A stretch of DNA of 64,000 nt from Gnomoniopsis sp. IMI 355080 (lineage: Eukaryota; Ascomycota; Sordariomycetes; Diaporthales; Gnomoniaceae). Location of the stretch: positions 62,001-126,000 of the forward strand of contig JAPEVC010000002.1 in the NCBI GenBank assembly GCA_027946555.1, read 5' to 3'. This document shows, piece after piece, positions 10,247 through 22,589 of this stretch (the first letter of the stretch is position 1; each line of letters starts with the position of its first letter). The position numbers and the translations under genes were made by a program. The notes under the pieces are model-generated. The model was given only the letters and a program-made list of their open reading frames with translations, was not told the DNA's origin and did not search any database.

Positions 10247-11527
10247 GCTCTTATTACCTATTATAAAGATATATATCTTTTGCTTTTACTCTGCCAGGTT
10301 GCTGAGGATATGGAACTGGATGCGTGGGAAGCGGGAAGTAGAATGCATCGTTGCGGCCCGGGCCCGGGTGTGCCGCGCGGCAGCCAGGGGTATCCCTGTC
10401 CCCCGCGCGGGGCTCCCGGCCAGCGACGTAGGTACGTACCTAGTCAGGGACCTAGGCATCTTGGTACTTTCCAATTTGAATACAGCAATAAAGCAATGAA
10501 TTTCAGTGGGTAGTAAGTATACTTAGTTCCTCAGCGGGCCAGTATAATGTCTACCATCACCACTAGATTATTTGCACTGTAGTCCTCTGCAATTTGTCGA
10601 CGCATCTGAGACTGCTATTGCATACAGGCGAGAAAACCTCCAATGCTGTATGTAGGTATGCAGTGCAGGCCTCAATGCTGCCTCATCGTCTCTTACATTA
10701 AGCTTTGAGACACGGTCAGTACAGATGACTCCGAATCACAGGCCTCAGCTTAACACCATATTCCGCGATCCAATTCCCAAGGACGCACTCCGCCGCCAAA
10801 GTAAGACTATCACAAACCAAGATCGAAGCTGTGGATCAAGCCCCCGATACATAATGCGGAAAGTACAAAAAGCAGAGCCTGTATAGTGTCGAGTATTTGA
10901 GAATTATGTCAGGAACCTTTAGAAGCAATGTAAGATAGAGTTTGAAGTTGAGCTCAGAAGGTGGCATGTCTTTCAAGGTTGTCTCTGCTTCTTTTCGGCA
11001 CTCTTGAGACTTGGAGATATTGATCGCCCTATTGACATGATTCTTCCCCATCAACATCTTATTAAACCATCTAGCTAAACAAAATTTGTCACCGGATTGA
11101 TGATAATTGGTGGGTGAGATTAGGGAGGCGAGTAGTTCCGTGGTGGACAGGCCGAAGACATGCAGGATGAAAGGGTCTTCTGCTTTCATACGCATAAGGC
11201 AGGTATACTACAGCTCCAGAACATACGTGTTCTCCGAATGAAGAAAACTTCAACTACCTCCTAAGTAAACCGTTATAGCTCAGCTACCTAGTCAATTTAA
11301 TAAAAGGCAGATCTGTGACTTTTGGAAATGCCCGTAGAGAGCCCTAACCCTTAGGAAACCTAATACACTAGCGCTCGTTTCGCATAATACTAAGCCCGGC
11401 GGGCCGTGCCTTGCCTTATGCCTCACATCGTTCAACTACCTGCCAACTCACAACCACAGCTTTCTGCCATCCCTTTCTCATCAAGCCCAACTTCATTCAA
11501 CGGTTTGATTCTACTAAAACAACCAAG
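10247..11527. other. Intergenic region with a short GC island
   Basis: A GC-rich patch (about 10340-10425) with self-complementary runs of G and C lies next to a 14-bp perfect palindrome TAGGTACGTACCTA (10429-10442). A 119-codon minus-strand frame with an ATG (10836-11195) has no recognisable motif and is not called. The final 120 bases are the leader of the next gene. Confidence 0.35.
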
Positions 11528-12685
11528 ATGGGAAAATCAGCTGGCAAGACTACTCATTCACAGGCTCATAGCATGCGTGCCCGCTTTCGCAAAGCATCCT
11601 GTATGAACGATGATTCTTATGAAGATGGCAACCAGCTAAATGAGTTGCTTCGTCCGCAACCTTGGTCGCCGATGAACGAACAAGAGAATGCTACAATCCC
11701 ACCGCCAACCGGAATGAAATATGAAAAAGGAGAACTCAATGAGCAGCTTCAGTCCGCCTTTTACACAAGGCTCCCTGGCGAAATTCGACGGATGATCTAC
11801 GCTGAGCTTTGGCGCTCCTCCAATCCGCTGATGAGAATGCATATCCACGGATCTTCCAACGGTCCAAAGCTCATCACCACACCCTGCCAACATCAGCCGA
11901 AAGCTACATTCTCAACCCGTGACGATGATGTCGACCCCATGCGGACGGACCCGTGGCCTGCATGGAGAAGCCGTAATCAGCCGCCACGGTGGTTTTGGCA
12001 CGCTTGGGGACTGAGGCTAAGATGGGGTGTGCACTGGAAGTGTCAGGCTGTCGCAATGTTAGACTGGAGACCGAGGGGCGATGGGACATGTGAGGACCTC
12101 AGGAGGGTGGGTAGCCAATGGATGGGGTGCTTTCTGACTTGTAGGAAGATGTGAGTCTTGATTCTATGCTTCCATTGCTCTTGTTGCTAGTGTCAGACGT
12201 ATTTTACTGACCAGGCATTGAACAGGTATTCGGAGGCAATCGAATCACTCTTCGAGTCCACACAGCTTATTTTTACAGCCTCAGAGGATGCCTACCGCTT
12301 TTTTGTGCAGCTCGAGCATTCACACATCGACAAGATTCGCAACTTGTACTTTGCATTCGACCATTTCAAAGACCATCTATTCCTACAGCGTATTGAGTCC
12401 AAACACCCGCGACTGCCAGACACCATGTCTACCGTCCCGGTCGCGTGGGAACTATGGACGCCCTTGATGCGCTGTATACGGGAGAAGATGCCAGAGTTGC
12501 GGGATTTGCGTGTTCAGTTGAGCGCACCTACCGTCAAAGGTGAGGGGTTCGTTGAGGTACTGAGAGATTGGGAGGAGGAGGGCCATGGGTGGGTGACGGA
12601 AAACGCCCAGGGGGTGATTTATCTCGAGATGAGGAGGGGACAAAATCTTCTCACGGGCCCACGGCGGCGTGATGGCTTCATGTGA
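11528..12685 (+). CDS. DUF7730-type protein 1
   Basis: Exons 11528-12150 and 12226-12685 give 360 residues. The 75-nt intron has GTGAGT, a TTACTGAC branch region and an ACAG acceptor, and the phase-2 junction builds the expected CRKMYSEAI. The ATG at 11528 has a good context (AAG before it and G after); the open frame upstream has no ATG. Two conserved parts mark this fungal family: an F-box-like start, FYTRLPGEIRRMIYAELW, and TCRKMYSEAIESLF, which follows a variable Asp/Arg/Trp-rich linker. The family has no established biochemical function, and members are often numerous and variable in fungal genomes. Two more relatives are in this window (36.5-37.8 kb and 45.4-46.3 kb). The gene is convergent with the small CxxC protein gene, 135 bp away. 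Confidence 0.75.
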
Positions 12686-12820
12686 ATTATAAGAAGCATT
12701 GTTCAGTAATATGGAGTGCTTGATGGCCACGGTATCCACAATAGTGGTCCATAGTCTCCGTTGAGACAAGTCTTCCCGACGAGCCCCTATAACAGATCAT
12801 CCAAGATGACAAACAGTCTA

Positions 12821-13264
12821 TTACGGCCAAGCCTCCTGCTCATAATGCTTGCGCAAACCCATTCCTGGACATGTGTCTCTAATGTCATTGTAAAACTCTT
12901 TCCGTCCTCCATCGCAACTCCCACACATGACCCAAATCTTCTTCATTTTACGTATTTTGAAGCCTTTGCATCGGCGGCACAATCCTTCCTTCTGGCTGAA
13001 TTCTCCACAGGGTTGACAATACGGCTCCCAAACGTTGTTCTCGACTAGCCCATTATTTGCGCTGTTGCAGTGGCTGCAGTTCAGACGGATTCGTTCGACT
13101 ACGATCCATTTTCCCGGTTCTGTAAAGGCCCTTTTGCATCTTTGGCAAGTTTCGAGGTCACTGATTAAGCCGTCTTTTGAGGGGTATTGCTTGCGAGGGT
13201 CTTTCCCGCCACCGTGTGATGAGCCGTGGTGAGAGGAATACCATTGATAAGATGGATATGACAT
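12821..13264 (-). CDS. Small CxxC-rich (zinc-ribbon-like) protein
   Basis: A 147-residue single-exon frame starting with ATG at 13264. It has five CxxC knuckles in order (CQRC, CSHC, CQPC, CRRC, CGSC) spread over about residues 40-115, suggesting two zinc ribbons plus an extra pair. The N-terminus is rich in Ser, His and Gly, and there is no signal peptide or membrane segment. Regular knuckle spacing makes a chance frame unlikely. I do not recognise the family; RNA or protein binding is possible but unsupported. Confidence 0.6.
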   Translation of the reverse strand: MSYPSYQWYSSHHGSSHGGGKDPRKQYPSKDGLISDLETCQRCKRAFTEPGKWIVVERIRLNCSHCNSANNGLVENNVWEPYCQPCGEFSQKEGLCRRCKGFKIRKMKKIWVMCGSCDGGRKEFYNDIRDTCPGMGLRKHYEQEAWP

Positions 13265-15471
13265 GGCGGTGGTCTGAGGTGTCCCTTTGCTTCTTTGTTT
13301 ACGAATGTGCCTTTGGATCCGGATAATGTTGTCTGTTTAAAAGGAAGTTTATTGGCTGCTAGCAAAGTTGTTGGACTTATATACTATTCCGGGTACTTGT
13401 GGACCGATCTCTTCAAATGTTGTCTGCTCACAGAGGCTTGTGATGGACATGATTACCTTTCTTGGATGAAGTTCACCACTCTGTACACAGTGAATCAGGC
13501 TGCAATGGTTTCTTGTTCACCTGCATATTCAACTTGCTGTGTAGCCCATCTGAATACCGGGCTCCTCCCAATGCATACTTAGTCACAATACAACAAGATG
13601 CCTGTCCATCGCCAAGAGTCTTCATGCACATTCCATATGGCAATTGCATATCTGGTAATGTTGTGAGTACCTGGAAAGCTGCTTGCACGCTTCCAGGCTG
13701 GTATTCAGTCATACAGGCCTCCAATAAAGAAGTATGCACATGTCATTATTGCAAGCCATAGCTGTGAAATGAAGCGTGTCAGTAGATTTCCGAATTTCAG
13801 ACTGCTTCTGGGTTCGAATGAGGGAAATATTCTCGCTTCAGAATGTCTCTACTCACAGTGTTCAATCCAGGTGGGTGACCTCAATCATCTTTCAGTGAAT
13901 TGTATCTGATGGAGTTCACCGTCAAGGTAAGCCCCACCCCCTTGTTTTTAGAGTATGATTATGTCAATATTCATGCTGAATCAATTGCCTTCCTGTCGAG
14001 CTTTACTTGTCTTAGTCAGGGTCGTATTCTTGTTGCCCAGGCGCATTTTGGCTTTCGCCAAAACCAGTCTGGAAATGGTCATTGACTCAGTCTATTCAAT
14101 CCGGGTAAATGCTTGGCGTTATATTCAAGAGCCAGTTGGTCTTCCACTGGGGTTTCTCTAGATGTGCCGCATGGATCAGATGAAACTACCTACCTGACCA
14201 TCACTTACCCTTTTAGGGATGTGTTTTATATATTATGATATGTAATAGAGGATGCTGGCCATTTTGGAAAGTGTACTTGTTGGTGAAGGGCTCCATGGTC
14301 GCTCACCATCGGCCGATCAGCCTGTTGGACTACTGGCCCGGAACTTGTGAGTTATGCTCTTCGGACCTGATTGCTTGCACTCACTTTAGCATAAATAATC
14401 AGCCCTAATCAGATTTATGATTATCCTTCTTTTGCTATTCTGGACTCGGACGACACTCATATCCACTGGTCTCTGAAGTAGAAAATGATGTACATCAGCT
14501 AAAAGGGAAGACGTCGTTGAAATCAGATGCCACCAGATGGGTGGCGGCTGGTCAAACTGCATGGCCTGCGTCAGAGTGGGGCCGGCCTTAGGATATTGAC
14601 CGTCATCTCGCCGAAATTCGCAGGTCACTGAAGGGATAATCTGACAGCTGGATACTTTGTTGAGGTTGTAATCGAAACAGCGGTGATACTAGGACGAAGT
14701 GCCTACGTAGATGTAGAGCATGTGGCTGTATGCAATTAGTGCGGCAAAATTAGTGATTGGGCGGCCATGTGCTACCTACTTCATGCCGTATAGGTAGGTT
14801 CAGGAACTGGGTATGCATGTATATGATACCCAGGGTAGGCGGGGCACTACTGTAGTGCTGCGATGTACTGTAACCTAGGTACATGCAGTACCCGTCCTAG
14901 CTCCGAGTCGGAGACGGCGGTGCCCCGCTGTGCGCGGAGGGGCCTGCTAGTTGCCGTAGTACGGCCTCGGAACACACGTACGGACCTGACTAGCTGTCCC
15001 TCTTTCCGCCTGGCGCACCCAAATCCTTCACCGGTGTCCCTTCTGCCACTCTTTTCCCCCGCCTTCCTTCCTCTCCTCAGCTTCCTTCGAGAACCTCTCC
15101 TGGTGGAAAAGAGGCGTAGTTTTTAGAAGGGGACGTGTTGAGATAGTCTACTCTTTTTCCTTTCAAGATTGCAAAGGTAAGCCTTTACAATTGTTCTCCC
15201 TTGCAACAATGCCATCTAGCCGGTGGATTTCGGTCTTTATTGACCGCTTCAACCGCTCTGCCACACCAACATCCCTTGCGTCTATGCTATGTCTTTGAGT
15301 GGCATGGATCGACCATTAAAGGAATACTATGTATGTGACTAGTACTAATACCATCACCCCTCTTTCGCAGACTCTTTTGCTACCATCTTAGCATACAAAC
15401 CTCCTCCGTTCACAGCAAACCCTGAGGACTGCCCATCCGAACTTACAACGACTTCCCCACTGGCCGTCAAG
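13265..15471. promoter_or_regulatory. Long intergenic region and leader of MET13
   Basis: About 2.2 kb without a convincing gene; short frames near 13.3-13.8 kb and 13.9-14.2 kb have no motif or conserved look. Inverted repeats cluster at 14807-14858, and a near match to the TACCTAGGTA palindrome lies at 14872-14881. A CT-rich core-promoter-like tract runs about 15000-15090. A probable 5' UTR intron, GTAAGC at 15177 to TTTCGCAG at 15370, precedes the ATG at 15472. Confidence 0.45.
15177..15370 (+). other. Probable 5' UTR intron of MET13
   Basis: GTAAGC follows AAAG at 15177, and the segment ends in a pyrimidine tract plus CGCAG at 15370, about 100 bp before the start codon. Called on splice-site consensus only. 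Confidence 0.45.
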
Positions 15472-17334
15472 ATGCATATCAAGGAGATGATCGACGAGGC
15501 CGAGAGGACGGGCCAGCCCTCCTTCTCGTTCGAATACTTCCCGCCCAAGACTCTCACCGGTGTGCAGAATCTCTACGATCGTATTGAGCGAATGACCCAG
15601 TTCGGTCCAAAGTTTATCGACATCACATGGGGCGCTGGCGGACGTGTCGCAGAGCTCACCTGCGAGATGGTGAGCCAGTCTCAGGCCTACTTCGGCCTCG
15701 AGACCTGCATGCACCTAACATGCACCGACATGGGCCTCGAAAAGGTCAATGGGGCGCTGCGGAAGGCTTACAAGGCCGGCTGCACGAACATTCTTGCCCT
15801 GAGGGGCGATCCCCCGCGAGACACGGAGAAGTGGGAGGCTACCGAGGGTGGATTTCAGTATGCGAGGGATCTGGTGCTGCACATCCGCAAGACCTACGGT
15901 GATCACTTCGACATTGGCGTTGCTGGGTACCCGGAGGGGTGTGACGATAACAAGGACGAGGAGTCACTGCTGGACCACCTGAAGGAAAAATGCGATGCAG
16001 GCGCCGGCTTCATCGTCACGCAGATGTTTTACGACGTCGACAACTTCCTGCGCTGGGTCGGCAAGGTCCGCGCGCGGGGCATCGACATACCCATCGTGCC
16101 CGGCATCATGCCTATTGCCACCTACGCCAGCTTCATCAGGAGGGCAAACCACATGAACTGCAGGATCCCAGATGAGTGGATGGCCGCACTAGAGCCCATC
16201 AAGAACGATGATGTGGCCGTGCGAGAACTCGGCAAGAACCTGGTCGCGGACATGTGTCGCAAGCTTCTCAAGGGCGGTATCGCGCACATGCACTTCTACA
16301 CCATGAACCTTGCCCAGGCAACGCGAATGGTGCTGGAAGAGCTTGACTGGATGCCGTCGGAGCGCAGTCCTCGACAGCAGTCCCTTCCCTGGAAGCAATC
16401 ACTCGCGCTTGGACGTCGGAACGAGGATGTTCGGCCGATCTTTTGGCGCAACAGGAACAAGTCCTACATTTCTCGCACCATGGACTGGGACGAGTTCCCG
16501 AACGGCCGCTGGGGTGACTCCAGGTCCCCTGCTTTCGGCGAGCTGGATGCTTATGGTATTGGATTGACTGGAACCAATGAGCAGAATCGCAAGAAGTGGG
16601 GCGAGCCCAAGTCCTTCAAAGACGTCTCTGACGTTTTCATCAAATATCTGAACAGAGAACTTGACGCTTTGCCCTGGAGTGAGGCACCTCTGACCGGCGA
16701 GGCTAGCGAAATCCTGGAAGACCTGATAGATCTCAACAGTAGAGGCTTGATGACCATCAACTCCCAGCCCGCCGTCAACGGCGTCAAGTCCAATCACCCA
16801 GTCCACGGCTGGGGTCCCAAGAACGGCTTTGTCTACCAGAAAGCCTATGTCGAGCTCTTCGTTTCACCGGACGTCTACCCCGAACTGATCTCCCTGATTG
16901 AGAAGCACGAGGACCTCACCTACTATGCTGTCACCAAGGACGGCAAATTTACGACCAATACACCCTCGGATGGCCCTAACGCGGTCACCTGGGGAGTGTT
17001 CCCCGGTAAGGAAATTGTTCAGCCCACCATCGTCGAGTCCATCAGCTTCTTGGCCTGGAAGGATGAGGCTTTCCAGCTTGGAGTAGACTGGGCCAAGTGT
17101 TTCGATGCTGGAAGCCCAAGTCGTCTTTTGCTGGCTCGTATGATGAAGGAGTGGAGGCTGGTCAACATTGGTAAGTAGCAATCCGCTCCTCGACCCGAAA
17201 AGCACTCGGCCATAACTGACAACGGATCAGTGAACAACGACTTCCATCAGCCTCGCACCATCTTTGAGGTTATGAAAGATCTCAAAGTCAAGGACTTGGA
17301 TGTCCCAATGCAAGCAGATGGTTTTGCGGCATGA
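15472..17334 (+). CDS. MET13: Methylenetetrahydrofolate reductase
   Basis: Reduces 5,10-methylene-THF to 5-methyl-THF for methionine synthesis, using FAD and NAD(P)H in the cytosol. Exons 15472-17170 and 17231-17334 give 600 residues, the same as yeast Met13. The 60-nt intron has GTAAGT, an ACTGAC branch and a TCAG end; without it the frame stops at 17178 and lacks the conserved LVNIVNND C-terminus. The N-terminal barrel shows SFEYFPPKT, FIDITWGAGG, LALRGDPPRD, GVAGYPEG, and TQMFYDVDNF. The C-terminal regulatory domain includes HGWGPKNGFVYQKAYVE and VTWGVFPGKEI. The features fit Met13 better than Met12. The start matches the family N-terminus. Confidence 0.97.
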
Positions 17335-18499
17335 CTCGACTACATATAACGTAAAAGAACGCGAGAACAACAAAAGGAGGCTTCAACAGTGCCTCGATAT
17401 GCATATTCAACTAATGACTGATTACGACCTGGATTTAACACAACGGCACTGGATACACAATCTCACACTAATCTCAACATTATCTTCACGTTCAACACCG
17501 CCCCCAATATGGTCGCCGAGCAGCGAAAGCAACAGAATGGCTCGGTAGGCAAATACGGGAGACAAAGGCACACGGGCCGCTGCATTAAGAAGGGCAAGCA
17601 AGGCGTTCTACATTGGTTTTCAACATATTGGCATGAGGGGCGTCGTCACCAAAAGTGTGCATCTTCTGATTATTTTTTCAACAAATCGTGGATCACGAAA
17701 AGGGAGGGAGGGGAGAAGGTGCATCAAGTTTTCATCTCAACGATCGATACCCAGGGAAATTAGGAAATGCAAAAAGGAAAGCCCGTGAGATAGGCCTGAG
17801 GGTAAAAATGGATGGGAGCTTGGGAGTTCAACACGCTCCTGCGGAGCCATCATTGTGGTTTGGATTGATTCATTGGGACGTCTGGCCTCGCTTCAACAGA
17901 GGTGACGTTCGCGGAGAAAGAAAGAAAGAAAAAGAGAGAGAGAGAGAGAGAGAGAGGAGGGACAGGCGTGGTACAGCGGTCGTGGCCAAGGGCACGGAGA
18001 AGAGTGAAGTGGTGTAAAGGAGCGTGTCAATTAGAGAGGAGCCGAAACCAAGGCTACTACGGCTTGAGTGGGTTGGTATGTTAGGCGTGTGACAACGCTT
18101 CAGACGTGGGTTCCTTGATGCTTTAACAGTTTCGTAACTCGACATCTCAACAAAAGCTACTTTTACTGTTAGATGCCCAGTTGATCTGCGAAATCCATCT
18201 GTGAACACCACAACATCCGTCCATCGAGAATAGAGACGCCCTAGGCCTCATTTCACAGAAGCAACACCACTGCTATTCCCTCAAACCTTTGTTCGACTCA
18301 TCCAACATAATGCCTGTCGCGAAGGGATGCCGTGCTATACCTAGTAAACCGAATGCCTTATGACGCCTAGATGAACCCTTGCCCGACAGCGGAGAGAATC
18401 ATGCAAATTCCTTGCTCGCATAGATTTTGAGTTTGCCATGTTACCGGCCATTTGAGGAGCTGTTGTGAGGACGGAAAGTGAGATATTCGGGTCAACATC
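17335..18499. other. Intergenic region with GA microsatellite
   Basis: 3' flanks of two convergent genes. A GA dinucleotide repeat of about 12 units runs 17933-17957, preceded by AAAG repeats. Frames reading through it encode low-complexity Arg/Glu or Ser/Leu strings and are rejected as genes. Confidence 0.5.
17933..17957. repeat. (GA)n microsatellite
   Basis: An uninterrupted alternating AG run directly visible in the sequence, extended upstream by AAAG units. Confidence 0.9.
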
Positions 18500-21359
18500 C
18501 TATGAAATATCCCACTCGTTGTCGCCCGCCACATCATAGTCCTCCTCGTCACCCTCGAGCTGACTCTGGCCACCATTCTGCTTGCTATCAGTATCAGCCA
18601 TGATGGCATCCACTCCCTCATCCTCGACAGCTCCGCCATTCCGTTCCATGCCACCGGTAGCCTCGATTTTGCTCGTCGCACTACCAGGCAGCGGGCCTGC
18701 GGTGTTGGCAACCCATGCCACCTCCACCTTGTCGCCGGACAGCGCGGCAGGAATGGTGCTGAAGAAGCTCTCGGCAGCTTTGCGGTCGCTGAAGCCGACG
18801 TGCGTCGTGGCTGGCGTGATTTGAATCTCGGCCGAGAGTTCACCAAGACTGAAGAGGTGCTGGCGGAGCGCCTCGTCCTTTTCGGGCGCGGTGAAGTCCA
18901 CACCTGTGAGAGCGACCTTCTTGGGCCGGTTGTCGAGGGAAAAGGCGGCGTAGGCAGCGTGTATATTACCACGACCGGAAGCGCCGCCACGTCCTCGATA
19001 AGACCCACGTGGGGCATAGCCTCCACGACCGCCGCGGAAATAGCCACCTCGGCCGCCACGAGGGTGATATGGATTGTATGGAGGGTAAGGTGAGTACTCA
19101 GAATAGGTTGAAATGGTCGCGTCCTCTTCGCTGTTAACGTGAGGGTCGAGACCGATTGACTTGGCCTCCTCTTGCAGCTTAGCCAACGTGGCGCGCAAAG
19201 CCTCGGTCTGTGAGGAGGGTTTCGAGGGCTTGGCGGCCTCGTCCTTCTCGTGTTTTATGTCGTCGCCATTTCCTAAAGATTCTTTTTTAAGAGCAGCCAA
19301 TTTTGCGAGCTTCTCCTTCTCAGCCTCTTGCTTAGCTTGGAGCTCCTTCCGCTTCCGGTCAAGCTCTGCTTGCTTTTCAGCGAGTTCCCGCTTGATGCGC
19401 ATCTTCTCCTCGTGGGCCTTCTGCGCCGTATCTTGCTGCTTCTTGAACTCATCCATATCGATCTCTGGCTCTTGTGCATCTGCTGACGCTCGCGATCCAT
19501 TCGTGGCGGATGGTTCTTTTTTAGCACCGTTGGTGCCACCACCATTGCCCAGGTCTGTTTGTTTCTCCTCTTTGTACCAGAAAAGTTTGACAAATCGATT
19601 GTTGAAGATCACGTTAGGCGAGTTGTACGCTGCATTGGCTGAGTACCAGGTATCAAATTTTACGATCGCCAGCCGCTTGTATGCCATCATTGTAACCTCT
19701 TCGATTTTGCCGAAGTGTGAGAAAAAGTCGCGAATCTGCTTTTCGTCAAAATTCTCCTCGGGTATACACTCTACCACCAATTTTGTTTGGTTCCTGTCGT
19801 GCATGGGACCCAGGAAAGAGAAGGGAGCGCGCTTAGGGCCTGATCTCTTCTGGTGATGTTGACCGTGACGATTGTCTCTACGGTTGTTTGAAGAGCCATT
19901 TTTATACCTGTCAATCTGAGGAAATGCAGGGTCAGAAACCCCAGGCTGAGGAACGGGAAGATTCATCAACTGTGCAGGGTTTGGCTCGTTTCCTGTTCTT
20001 TGTGTCAGAGCGGTCCTTCCCATTATGTTGTAGGCTGCTGAATCGAAATCAAAGTTGGAGAAGGGGAAGCTCGTGTGAGGCTCTAACTCCAGACTGGGTA
20101 TAAAGCGAGCTTTACGATAAAAGAACTCTCCACCAGGCGCTCGCCCAAAGTGTTCACATGCAGCGACTTCGCTGTCTGGAGCACTGTACGAGGAATCACT
20201 GGGTTTCAAAGGTGCTCTGTAGGAACCAAAGCCTCTATCAGAAACAGCGAGAGGTATGTGACGAAGAGGGAGAGCAGAACGACCTGTATCGTATGAAAGT
20301 TGAAAGAATTCCCTCCCAGGACAGTCGCCATCAGGCGCAAAGTTGAAGTAAGGCGCAAACTGACCTCCTGCTGGCAGCTGTATCTGCCCAGAAACCTGAG
20401 GCGCGGGCAGGTTATTGAACATGGCTTCCGTCTCGTTGCTGTGCTCGTACATGCAGTTATGACCTCTTGCGCAATAGCCTTTGTTGTCGTAGTCGCGACA
20501 CCGGCCCCTCCTCCTCAGCGGTTGTTGTCGCTGGGATGGGTAGCTCTGCTGTTGAGGGAAGTTGGGAAAGCTCGCCATCTGCAATCCTATTTGCTGCTGA
20601 AGCTCTTGAAGCTTCCTCATCGCTTCCATCGGGTCACCATTTGGATTGAAACCTGTCATGTCGAGTGCCGGGGCACCCGGCGCAAAGGCTGGCGCATTCG
20701 CATTCATTCCAGGCGCATTGGGATACCCATACTGTAAATCCTGCACAGGCTGCGGGCGATCAGGGTCTACATAGCCCCTGCGTCCTCCACCGCGCCGCGG
20801 CTGCTTGAACGAACGTCCCCCGCCCATAAACTGTTCGCGTCCATCAGGCGCATCGAAGTCGCCGCGGTCTTGGAAGCCGCGTTTGCGGCCCGAAGCTACT
20901 GGCCCGGTCGGAAGGTAGATCTGATTAGAAAACGGGGCGCCGAAGGAAGGTTGCGACGTGGAGGCGGGCTGCGCTTGTGGAGGGGGTGGTGCGCCAGGGA
21001 CGTAAGATCGGTGCTTGATGGTTCGAATGAGATCATTGGTAAAGACCTTGGTGTCTATACGGTACATTTCAGTATACCCTCATCATTGGAAACCAACAAG
21101 AACAACATACCTTCTTTAAGGAACGGTGTGATTTCCGCATCGAACACCTCCTGGACATCTGTGTCGTCACTGGTGTTGTGCAGAAGGGCCAGGACGTAAT
21201 CGGCGAGGACATCGGCATCGGCGTCAGACCTACAGTGAGCTCGAATGTTAGTAGGACATGCTGCGCGAGCGGCGCAAAGAGGGTCACCACAAACGTATTC
21301 TCGAGTCGCTTCACGATCCATTCTTTCAACACTGGCGAATCCTCCTCAGGGAATTGCAT
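18500..21359 (-). CDS. CCCH zinc finger and RRM protein (RBM26/27 family)
   Basis: Three exons, 21359-21295, 21229-21111 and 21054-18500, give 912 residues. Introns are 65 and 56 nt, and frames join to read RLENTSDADADVLADYV and KEDTKVFTNDLI. That places the PWI-like N-terminal helix bundle typical of RBM26/27 at residues 1-70. A CCCH finger (C..YC..H-type, CRDYDNKGYCARGHNCMYEH) is at about 243-265. One RRM is at about 480-560, with IPEENFDEKQIRDFF and RLAIVKFDTW as RNP-like strands. A long Lys/Glu coiled coil covers about 600-660, and an RGG/RGR box lies near 725-760, followed by a second RRM-like fold and an acidic tail. Homologues act in nuclear RNA surveillance (MTREC/PAXT-type complexes), linking polyadenylated RNA to the exosome. 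Function is by family; the domain calls are clear. Confidence 0.9.
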
Positions 21360-22589
21360 CTTTCCCGCTGTCCTAGATAAACGATGTAGGCATCAATGAA
21401 TCGACAGGAACCAGTGCTGGCTTCAGAGAGTTCTCGAATACAATGGAGGTGTGATGTCCAGATTGACAGCAAAAAGCTGTGGCGACCAGATTGGTGGTTT
21501 GGCGGAATACTTGTCGCGGACGTGATCTTCAAAAGCTCAAAGTCGAATGGAAAGCGCGACTTGGTGGGTCCTGCGGCTCCTAGCTCCCGAGGTCATCATG
21601 GTCAGGGGTTCGAGCTTTAGTGCCATGGGTTCGGGTCCCAGGGCCTTCCACCGTCCCTCCTTTAATGTACGTAATTGAACATCGATGAGGATGCTTTTCT
21701 TGGATCGTATTAGTGATGTTCGACACTGCAAGGAAAGCGATATGAGTGAATCTGATAAATGAAGGCAAGGCGCGACCAAAGGTTGGTGATTCCCGAATAC
21801 CTCAGGTACCTATAGGTATGTGACCCAAATAGGAGGTAGCTTGAGAGTAACTTGCAAAGTTGCAAAGCACACCAAGAGTCTACTTGCTAGAGACTGTGTT
21901 CATAAAAAAAAATAAAAAAATCCATGGCTATTTCTGGAAACCAAAACATTGCTCCGAATATGTACTTTGTTATATATCGCTGATACAATCTTCTCTACAC
22001 CATCCTGCCCGCCAATCTTAAGTACAGTAAAGTACATTGAACGCGAGGGACTCTCTCGAATCGCATGTGTTGCAGTTTGGTGTCGAGCATTCGCTCTCTG
22101 CTAGACGTAACGTGATCCAATAAATTCATATTGGAGCCTGGAACGATATCCTGTCATTAGTATCAACAAAGTCCACTTCAAGTCACCGGGCATACTCATA
22201 CTACAGAGTATGGACGTGAACCACGTCTGCACAATTGACGTGTACATCGAACGGGACGACAGACTGCCGGGTTCTTCGGTCAATGTCTGACTATTAATGT
22301 CGCAACACTCCCCTCTTGTAGCAAATCGTTGCTCTAGTGACGCTTCGCAAGCCGAGATGTTACCTAACACGTCGTGTGGTCCTTCGAAATACTCCAGCTG
22401 GTTGTTGATTCACTCTTGCGTAATGTATGCCATGTATGCATTGACCAAGCCACGTGATGAAGCACGATGACTGATTCGAATTCTGAGAAGGCTAATAAGT
22501 CCAGTAATGGCGCAGAAAGCCGATCGGCGTAAGTAGAGACCGGTCCTTTGTATTTCTTTACTTATGTTTTTATCGCACGTGTGCTGTGG
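21360..22589. other. Intergenic region
   Basis: About 1.2 kb with the promoter of the RBM26-like gene at its left end. A-rich run at 21905-21920. No gene, RNA or repeat recognised. A short ATG followed by a GTAAGT donor at 22506-22533 could be a remnant first exon of the methyltransferase relic. Confidence 0.35.

Noticed and set aside
10836..11195. 119-codon minus-strand frame with ATG
   Set aside because: AT-rich region, no recognisable domain or splice context; could be an orphan gene but cannot be supported.
17688..18211. Frames reading through the GA microsatellite
   Set aside because: Low-complexity Arg/Glu or Ser/Leu strings produced by the repeat.
19161..19856. 231-codon plus-strand frame in the RBM26-like gene
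   Set aside because: Ser/Phe/Cys-rich translation is the complement of the Lys/Glu coiled coil; the sense frame has clear domains.
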